Shown here one piece after another: positions 1 through 5,514 of a stretch of DNA of 11,718 nt (position 1 is the stretch's first letter; each line of letters starts with the position of its first letter). The DNA is from Planctomycetota bacterium (GTDB lineage Bacteria > Planctomycetota > JAMOSO01), in assembly GCA_027063065.1 (NCBI GenBank), contig JAMOSO010000026.1:1-11718 (forward strand), written 5' to 3'. A program made the translations under genes and the position numbers. The notes beneath the pieces were generated by a model, which was not told where the DNA came from, made no database searches, and saw only the letters and a program-made list of their open reading frames with translations.

Positions 1-70
1 CTTAGATTTTTTATATAAAAATAATATTTTGTTTTAAATAGTTAATAAGTGTTTTTTAATAATTTTGTAG

Positions 71-321
71 ACTATTTAAAACAAATACTCCTAAGTGTTT
101 TAGTGGACTATGTTTATATAGATAAGTAGTATTTTATTGTTCTAAAACATTAATTAAAAATATCTTTTAAACAGTGTCAACTCTTGTGTTTGTAGATTAT
201 TTGGAATAAAATATAAAAAATATTGATTAAATTGAATAAAAGCTTGACTAAATTAAACAAAACAAGGATGATTTAGAACACTATTTTAGTTAACCACTTA
301 TCTAAATACTATTTAGAACAA
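71..321. repeat. degenerate iteron-like repeats upstream of repA
   Basis: The best pair is ACTATTTAAAACAA (71-84) and ACTATTTAGAACAA (308-321), 13 of 14 identical. The exact 10-mer ATTTAGAACA occurs at 271-280 and 311-320, precisely 40 bp apart. Weaker copies are GATTATTTGGAATAA (195-209, 12 of 15 against GACTATTTAGAACAA) and GACTAAATTAAACAA (246-260, 11 of 15). An inverted copy lies at 137-150 (TTGTTCTAAAACAT). The 19-mers at 66-84 and 191-209 both begin TGTAGA and match at 15 positions. In such AT-rich DNA some similarity is expected by chance, but the GAACA core and the pairing with a Rep gene support binding sites. Confidence 0.45.
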
Positions 322-344
322 TTTAGCGTTTTATGTAGTGTTAT

Positions 345-374
345 TTTAAAGTTTATTTAAAGAGTTATATAACT
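345..374 (+). promoter_or_regulatory. candidate repA promoter overlapped by a 12-bp palindromic operator
   Basis: A -35-like TTTAAA (345-350), a 17-bp spacer and a -10-like TATAAC (368-373) precede repA. The perfect palindrome AGTTATATAACT (363-374) covers the -10 element. Rep proteins of iteron plasmids often repress their own promoter as dimers bound to an inverted repeat, so this would be the natural operator. A second candidate promoter is TTGACT (244-249), N17, GATGAT (267-272), which overlaps two iteron copies. A weak Shine-Dalgarno-like TTGGA at 386-390 precedes the ATG at 400. Confidence 0.3.
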
Positions 375-399
375 TTATAAATTTTTTGGAATAAATATC

Positions 400-2232
400 A
401 TGAGCCAAAATAATTTAGAATTAGAAGATTTTTTACCAGATCAACGTCGATTAACCATTTTTGATCAACGTGAAATGGCTCAGTTTTCTTTAGTTCCACC
501 AGAGCATATAAAACCTATTTTAAAACAATCTGGGGCGACAGCTTATTATGTACGCGAATATACAGCGACTAAAGTTAATAAATTTGGCGAGATAGAATCC
601 ACTCAAAGACAAATTCAGACCTTGGGTGGATATGGTGTAACTGAGGCATTTGATGATAGGGTTTTATTGGCTTTATTTAATTTTGCTTATCAAAAACAAT
701 CTTCTAATTTTCAATTAAGTATGCAGGAAATTGTAACTTTTTTAGGTGTTCCCAATAATGCAGATTATCGACAAAAGATTTTTGAATCGTGTTGTCGTTT
801 AGAGTCTACCTTAATGCTTGGAGAATGGTTAGATCCAGAAACAGACAATGAAGAGGTTAGTAATATTCAAGTGCTTAAAAAATTTGGAAGGGTACGCGCT
901 GTAAGCGAAAGAAGTGTTGGTAATCGCAAAACTAAATCCAGTCATAAACGGCGTCAGGGTGCAGAGGAAATCCCTCATTATAGTGAATTTGAATTAACAT
1001 ATAGTATAGTTTTGCCACAGTTGTTTTGTGACTCATTGGCTAAAGAGGGTATTTTATTAGATTTAAATTTATTTAGGGCTCTAAAAAATGTACGCCAAGA
1101 ACGTTTTTATAGGTTTTTAAATTTAACATTTCATCTTTCTGATACAATCGATCCTTTGCCTATTTCTGTACTGTTAGAAAAAACTGGTATGAAGCCTTAT
1201 AAACACAATAGTACAAATTCAGCACACTTGGTTAAAAAATTTATTCAACCTATGGTAGAAGCTGGTGTGTTAGCTCCGTTTGATTTGCAAAGAGATATTA
1301 TTAAAGAACCATCAACAAAAAATTATTTTTATAGATTGCGTAAAGGAGAGTTATATTTTAGCGATTTAAAGGAGCGCTCAGAGGGTAAACGTGGTTTTTT
1401 ACTTTTGTATAAATTATGTCTTAATGAGTTAAAATTAGCAGAAACTTTTGCCGATCAGTTAATTCAGTTTGGGCGTAAGCATGAGGATTTCTTTTTTACA
1501 ATTGAATTTTGCGTATTGGCAAATAGGGTAGCCCCTTTAATGATAAAAAATAATAGGGCATGGCTTAAAAAAGCTAAGGAAGATTTTACCAATGGTAAAA
1601 AATGGGATCACGAAGGTGCTGTGGAAGTTTTGCGATATTTAATTACCGATGAAGGCAAATTGCAAAATCCAACTAGAACTCGTTTTCAGCAAAGTTGGCA
1701 ACAAAGTGATTTTGATGAAACTGAGAAAAAAATATTTGATTGGTTAAATAATAAAAATATAAACAATGGTGTAATTTTGCGATGGTTACAAAAAGGTGAA
1801 CCATACCGTAAAAGATGTTTAAGGGTTATGCAGGTGTATGATGCTTGGCCAACTGATTTACAAACAGAAGGTTTTATAGTGTCTTCAATAAACGATGACC
1901 ATTATCAGTTATGGCAAGATCCAATATCTGGTACGGATCATGCTAGGGTCGTGCGCCAAGATAAAAATGAAACTACTTTTAAAAAACATCAAACAATAAT
2001 TCCAGATAAAATAGAAATAATTGAAGATGATGAATTTGAAGAAAGTCAAAATTATTACATAACCCATAAGGATAGTTTTGATTCTAAATTTGGCAGTAGA
2101 TTGTTTTCAACTTTAAAAAGATTGGCAAAAAAACGTAACTTAAGTGATTCTTATTTTATGGCATTATTAGAGGCAGCGTGTGAAGAAAATTGGGAGTCAA
2201 GAGAGTTAATAGCACAGATAGAAAGTTTGTAA
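400..2232 (+). CDS. plasmid-type replication initiator protein (RPA family)
   Basis: This 610-residue protein resembles the replication initiator protein A (RPA) family found on plasmids and chromids, which binds origin iterons and opens the DNA. The recognisable part is roughly residues 25-320. It contains two predicted winged-helix regions (about 85-185 and 200-315), a family-like segment LFRALKNVRQERFYRFLNLT around 224-243, and a basic linker rich in K/R at 175-187. Residues about 330-610 form a long C-terminal extension with no motif I recognise; it is acidic near 540-550 and basic near 577-585. The start is the first ATG, preceded by TTGGA. The iteron-like repeats and palindrome immediately upstream support the initiator role. 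No partition genes are visible in the window. Family assignment is from recalled sequence character, not a search. Confidence 0.7.
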   Translation: MSQNNLELEDFLPDQRRLTIFDQREMAQFSLVPPEHIKPILKQSGATAYYVREYTATKVNKFGEIESTQRQIQTLGGYGVTEAFDDRVLLALFNFAYQKQSSNFQLSMQEIVTFLGVPNNADYRQKIFESCCRLESTLMLGEWLDPETDNEEVSNIQVLKKFGRVRAVSERSVGNRKTKSSHKRRQGAEEIPHYSEFELTYSIVLPQLFCDSLAKEGILLDLNLFRALKNVRQERFYRFLNLTFHLSDTIDPLPISVLLEKTGMKPYKHNSTNSAHLVKKFIQPMVEAGVLAPFDLQRDIIKEPSTKNYFYRLRKGELYFSDLKERSEGKRGFLLLYKLCLNELKLAETFADQLIQFGRKHEDFFFTIEFCVLANRVAPLMIKNNRAWLKKAKEDFTNGKKWDHEGAVEVLRYLITDEGKLQNPTRTRFQQSWQQSDFDETEKKIFDWLNNKNINNGVILRWLQKGEPYRKRCLRVMQVYDAWPTDLQTEGFIVSSINDDHYQLWQDPISGTDHARVVRQDKNETTFKKHQTIIPDKIEIIEDDEFEESQNYYITHKDSFDSKFGSRLFSTLKRLAKKRNLSDSYFMALLEAACEENWESRELIAQIESL

Positions 2233-2251
2233 CAATAAATTAAAATGTTTT

Positions 2252-3100
2252 TTATGCTTTATGTGATTTTAAAAAAGCATTGGGGGTACAACCTTTTAAT
2301 TTTTTAAATATACGATAAAAATATGCTAAATCATTAAACCCAGAATCGAAAGCTGTAAAAATTATGTCATGATTTTCAAGAAGGCGTTTACAGGCATAAT
2401 TAATACGGCATTTTTGTTGAAATAAACTCATATTCATACCTATATATTTTTTAAAGTATGTTCTTAATGTTCGAGAACTAATGCCAAGTTGTTCTGCAAA
2501 TTCTTCGTAAATTAAAATTTCACAACAGTGTTCTTCAATATATCTTTTTAAATTATATATTAGTAACTTATAATTATTTAAGTTAGTTTTGTTTTCTAGT
2601 TTATTTGCGTATCGGCAAATATGTATACAAATATTTGCAAAATGCATCCAACATACTTCGTCTTTTAATGCGTTATTATTTTGTTGTTCTAATAAAATAA
2701 ATTTTAAAGTTTGTGATATTTCTTTATTAATCCAAGGTTCTTTTAGGTATTGGGGTTGTTGATCTAAATCATTTAACCATTTGCAAATATTTGTGTACCG
2801 CATATTTAGTTGTTTTTTATCAAAGCAAAAGATGGCAAGGGTGGTTGGGCTATAATCATCAAAAAAATGTTTTTGAAAAGCTGGAATATAGATCCAGCTA
2901 TATTGTGGTAATATTATGCTTTTTTTAGCATAGACTAACTTACTTTTGCCTTTGATAATCCATATAAGTTTGGCAAAAGAATCTTTTTGATAATTCATTT
3001 TAAAGTCTATGGAATGTTTTGATGTTAGAGCTAATAAGCCTATTTTAGGCAGTTTAACTTTGATAGGTTTATGGGATAAGTTTTGTAAAATATCAGTCAT
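2252..3100 (-). CDS. AraC-family transcriptional regulator
   Basis: This 282-residue regulator has an N-terminal cupin-like sensor region (about 15-100, with the run SIILPQYSWIYIP at 61-73) and a C-terminal AraC double helix-turn-helix (about 183-280). The first HTH lies near 199-219 (FAEQLGISSRTLRTYFKKYIG). The second lies near 247-268 and contains the family-typical pattern F-x-D-x-x-Y-F-x-R-x-F-K-K, followed by TPNAF. It is transcribed divergently from the UroD-family gene at 3186 across an 85-bp gap, the usual arrangement of a regulator and its target. The ligand cannot be read from sequence. The RBS is weak (CGGAA abutting the ATG), and a small palindrome (3106-3116) overlaps that site, so autoregulation is possible. 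The gene converges with repA with only 19 bp between their stops. Confidence 0.9.
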   Translation of the reverse strand: MTDILQNLSHKPIKVKLPKIGLLALTSKHSIDFKMNYQKDSFAKLIWIIKGKSKLVYAKKSIILPQYSWIYIPAFQKHFFDDYSPTTLAIFCFDKKQLNMRYTNICKWLNDLDQQPQYLKEPWINKEISQTLKFILLEQQNNNALKDEVCWMHFANICIHICRYANKLENKTNLNNYKLLIYNLKRYIEEHCCEILIYEEFAEQLGISSRTLRTYFKKYIGMNMSLFQQKCRINYACKRLLENHDIIFTAFDSGFNDLAYFYRIFKKLKGCTPNAFLKSHKA

Positions 3101-3105
3101 TTCCG

Positions 3106-3116
3106 ATTAGTCTAAT
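3106..3116. promoter_or_regulatory. small palindrome in the araC/UroD divergent gap
   Basis: ATTAGTCTAAT is a perfect inverted repeat of 5-bp arms around a central T, located 5 bp upstream of the AraC start codon. It is placed where an autoregulatory operator could sit. It is short and AT-rich, so chance is a real alternative; AraC proteins more often bind direct repeats, and I found no clear pair of those in 3101-3185. Confidence 0.2.
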
Positions 3117-3185
3117 TATATTGTTCCAAACAAACCAAGATTTTTTATATATACGAGATATTATATAAATTTTTGGAGTATTATT

Positions 3186-4175
3186 ATGCGTTGGCAACCA
3201 GCTATTTATGAACATAAAGCGTCTCTTATTAAACAAAGTCCTATTGCTATTTCCAAATCATCTAAGTTATTATCAGAAGCTATCTTAGCAGAATACAACA
3301 CCTATAAGCCAGATTTTATAACGGTTGGAGTTGATGTTTATAATATAGAGCTGGAATCAATAGGTGCTAAATTGGGTGTTCCTTCTAAAAATGAATGTCC
3401 TGAAATAATTGGTACTTTATTAAATATTTTAGATATAGAAAGCATTGATGATTTACCGCCATTACCAGATTTTTTAAATATCAATGAATTAAAAAAATCT
3501 TCTAGATTTTCTATGCTTTTAGAGACAGCTAAAATTACTCGTAATAATATTCCATCATCGGTTAAATTGCGTGTTGCTGCATCTGGGCCCATAACCATGG
3601 CTGCTAAAATGGTTGGGATGGAAGACTTAGTGATTGCTTTATGTACCGAAGAGGATAGTGCTAATATATTATTACAATATACTACACAACTTTGTTTAGG
3701 CTGGATTAGCTGTATACAAAATCACGGTTTTGATGCCATTATATTTGATAGTATGTCGGCACCGCCTATGTTTTCTCCAGATATGTATAATCAATATATA
3801 TTGCCATCTCACCAATTATTGATGGAGTCTTTAAAAAACAATGGGCAACAAGAAAGGGAGTTAGTTATAGGTGGGGATACAACTCTTATAGCTGCATCGC
3901 TTAAACAAACAGGTGCCAATATACTTTTATGCGATTATATTGCAGATGCTAAAATCTTTAAGCAAAATATTGGTGATAATTCTAATATATCTATTAGGCG
4001 AAATATCAATCCAAATTTATTGTTATCTAAAAATAAAAATGAATTAAATGATATATTAAATAAGTTTAAAAATGATTTAGAAATTTTTGACAATCCAATT
4101 ATAGGTACAGGTATTTTACCTTATGATTTTCCAAGTAAATCATTAAAGCCGATTATGGATATGGTCAATAAATAA
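3186..4175 (+). CDS. UroD-family (uroporphyrinogen decarboxylase-like) protein lacking zinc ligands
   Basis: This 329-residue single-domain protein has the UroD/methyltransferase TIM-barrel character. Recognisable segments are PDFITVGVDVYNIE (42-55), AASGPITMAAKM (131-142), a FD(S)M strand end near 187-190, LVIGGDTT (226-233), LLCDY (247-251) and GTGILPYDFP (307-316). It lacks the N-terminal MRQAGRY-type motif of HemE, so haem synthesis is unlikely. In the MtaA/MtbA/CmuA methyltransferase branch the GGDTT position normally reads HxCGDT and a third Cys sits near the C-terminal GTG segment. Here the His and first Cys are Val227 and Gly229, and the third position is Ile or Leu. All three zinc ligands therefore appear absent. 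No corrinoid protein is nearby. The GGAG Shine-Dalgarno (3175-3178) supports the start at 3186. The substrate is unknown; control by the divergent AraC is likely. Confidence 0.8.
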   Translation: MRWQPAIYEHKASLIKQSPIAISKSSKLLSEAILAEYNTYKPDFITVGVDVYNIELESIGAKLGVPSKNECPEIIGTLLNILDIESIDDLPPLPDFLNINELKKSSRFSMLLETAKITRNNIPSSVKLRVAASGPITMAAKMVGMEDLVIALCTEEDSANILLQYTTQLCLGWISCIQNHGFDAIIFDSMSAPPMFSPDMYNQYILPSHQLLMESLKNNGQQERELVIGGDTTLIAASLKQTGANILLCDYIADAKIFKQNIGDNSNISIRRNINPNLLLSKNKNELNDILNKFKNDLEIFDNPIIGTGILPYDFPSKSLKPIMDMVNK

Positions 4176-4205
4176 AACTATTTGTGTATAGGGTAAAAAA
4201 ACTGA

Positions 4206-4976
4206 TTAAGCGCCATCACTTAGTCGCTGACCTAATTGATTATTTAAATTATTAATAGCTTCTATTTTGGCTATGGTGGTTTGATAATCGTATTCTACAC
4301 GTTTAAATATTATCTCGTTAGCAACTGGATTATAGATAACGTAAGATGCGCGATTATCATTATCGCGTGGTTGTCCAACTGAGCCTATATTAACAATCAC
4401 CTTTTGATAGTCTAAAAAAGTATAGCGGTAATTTAAATCATCAATATTATAAAATTTGTAATCATTGGTGATTACTCCTGGTTTATGGGTATGTCCCATA
4501 AAACAAATTTTATCCATTAATGCAAAGTTTTCATCAAGCGTTGTTGAAATCCCATTTTGAGCATTGGTAATGGCCTCTTCAGTTAAATATTCATTGGTAG
4601 GCTCACGCGGTGAACCATGTACGTATAAAATATTGTTTTCAGTAAAATGTGTTTTTAAACTTTTTAAAAATTTCCAAGCCTTTTTTTTACGTCCACCAAG
4701 CAAGCTTGGTTTTAATTGAGAACGTGTCCACTGTATGGCTTGTTTTGCAACCTTATTAAAACCAAATGCATTATTTAATAAAGCCTGCTCATGATTACCC
4801 ATAATAGTTTTATCACAGTTCATAATGATTTCTGTGCACTCTAATGGATTTGGACCATAGCCAACTATATCACCCAAACAGTAAATTTTTGTGACACCTC
4901 CATGATCTTTTATATTTTGTAAAACAGCATTTAATGCCTCTAGATTGGAGTGTATATCAGAAATTAAAGCTATCAT
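4206..4976 (-). CDS. calcineurin-like metallophosphoesterase (YfcE/ApaH-like class)
   Basis: This 256-residue soluble protein carries the full dinuclear-metal phosphoesterase signature in order: DIHSN (D7, H9), GDIVGYGPNP (D36), GNHE (N61, H62), YVHGSPREP (H120) and GHTHKPG (H162, H164). GDIVGYGPNP followed by GNHE and HGSPREP is typical of the subfamily annotated as metallophosphoesterases or putative diadenosine tetraphosphatases; the real substrate is not deducible. The RKKKAWKFLKSLK stretch (96-108) is basic. It lies 38 bp downstream of the mreD-like gene and in the same direction, so it probably ends the secA transcript. No good Shine-Dalgarno is visible before the ATG. It converges with the UroD-family gene with 30 bp between the stops and no obvious hairpin there. 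Confidence 0.9.
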   Translation of the reverse strand: MIALISDIHSNLEALNAVLQNIKDHGGVTKIYCLGDIVGYGPNPLECTEIIMNCDKTIMGNHEQALLNNAFGFNKVAKQAIQWTRSQLKPSLLGGRKKKAWKFLKSLKTHFTENNILYVHGSPREPTNEYLTEEAITNAQNGISTTLDENFALMDKICFMGHTHKPGVITNDYKFYNIDDLNYRYTFLDYQKVIVNIGSVGQPRDNDNRASYVIYNPVANEIIFKRVEYDYQTTIAKIEAINNLNNQLGQRLSDGA

Positions 4977-5014
4977 ATGTGAGTTATTATATCTTAGTTA
5001 TTTATCCGTGCAAA

Positions 5015-5503
5015 TTAGTAATATTTTTTTCTTTTAGGAAATGTCTTTTGCCAAATATCATACGTTGGAATAGCTATTAAGGCGGATATAATAGATATAC
5101 TAAGTATTGTAGACCACTCATTAGTAGGTAAAAATATAGTGTGAAAATCAGTTACAGAAAAGCCTGTTTGTCCAATTAAAACAATTGTAAAAATTGATGT
5201 AGCTAGAGTTATAGGATTTTCTTGATATATTTTTTCTTGCATAACACTTGTTAATAGTCCTATGGCCATAACAATTAAGATATCGGGACCTATCCTACCC
5301 GCACTAAATAACTCGCGTATTAGACCTGCTGTAAATGCTATTTCTAAAGTTTTAGAGCGTGAAAAACTTAAACCAGCAAAAATTACAATTAATAAATTAA
5401 AATCAGGATATCCCAATGAGCGCAAAGGCCCATTGGTAAAAAATATTGTTTGAATAAGGTTAATTAATAAAAAGGGCAAACATAAACTAATAATATTGCC
5501 CAT
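5015..5503 (-). CDS. mreD: probable rod shape-determining protein MreD
   Basis: This 162-residue, strongly hydrophobic protein has about five predicted membrane segments (near residues 5-22, 33-48, 74-90, 97-113 and 133-150) and a basic tail, FPKRKKYY. The length, the segment order and the GLIRELFSAGRIGPDIL loop (80-96) fit MreD, an inner-membrane partner of MreC/MreB in the elongation complex. MreD is poorly conserved and the identification rests on this profile. No mreB or mreC is present in the window, which is unusual. The gene starts 11 bp after the secA stop, with AGG (5511-5513) as a weak ribosome site, so it is almost certainly cotranscribed and perhaps translationally coupled to secA. 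An unnamed small membrane protein is the alternative. Confidence 0.6.
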   Translation of the reverse strand: MGNIISLCLPFLLINLIQTIFFTNGPLRSLGYPDFNLLIVIFAGLSFSRSKTLEIAFTAGLIRELFSAGRIGPDILIVMAIGLLTSVMQEKIYQENPITLATSIFTIVLIGQTGFSVTDFHTIFLPTNEWSTILSISIISALIAIPTYDIWQKTFPKRKKYY

Positions 5504-5514
5504 ATTTTAACCTA

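Larger units (their letters stand above)
1..399. other. putative Rep-dependent replication origin (iteron-bearing AT-rich region)
   Basis: No convincing coding frame is visible in these 399 bases. The first 66 bases are almost pure A/T, as expected of a DNA-unwinding element. The rest carries several degenerate copies of a motif close to ACTATTTAGAACAA, and a perfect 12-bp palindrome lies just before repA. A weak DnaA-box-like 9-mer, TTAACCACT at 290-298, matches 7 of 9 bases of TTATCCACA. Iterons, an AT-rich stretch and a Rep gene together form the classical architecture of an iteron plasmid origin. The assignment as a working origin is inference, and the region continues beyond the left edge. 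Confidence 0.5.

Noticed and set aside
2233-2285. Possible terminator between convergent repA and AraC genes
   Set aside because: The AATG-T6 and A6-GCATT arms need a bulge and a long AT loop, and part of the arm is inside the AraC coding sequence; not convincing.
3338-3598. Minus-strand open frame of 86 codons within the UroD-family gene
   Set aside because: Lies fully inside a well-supported gene on the other strand, with no motif and no ribosome site.
3186-4175. Identification as HemE, uroporphyrinogen decarboxylase of haem synthesis
   Set aside because: The N-terminal arginine-rich substrate motif of HemE is absent and no other haem genes are nearby.
5002-5010. TTATCCGTG between the phosphoesterase and mreD-like genes as a DnaA box
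   Set aside because: Only six of nine positions match and it is a single isolated site.
5262-5453. Plus-strand open frame of 63 codons antisense to the mreD-like gene
   Set aside because: The opposite-strand frame encodes a coherent membrane protein in an operon; this one is an antisense by-product.
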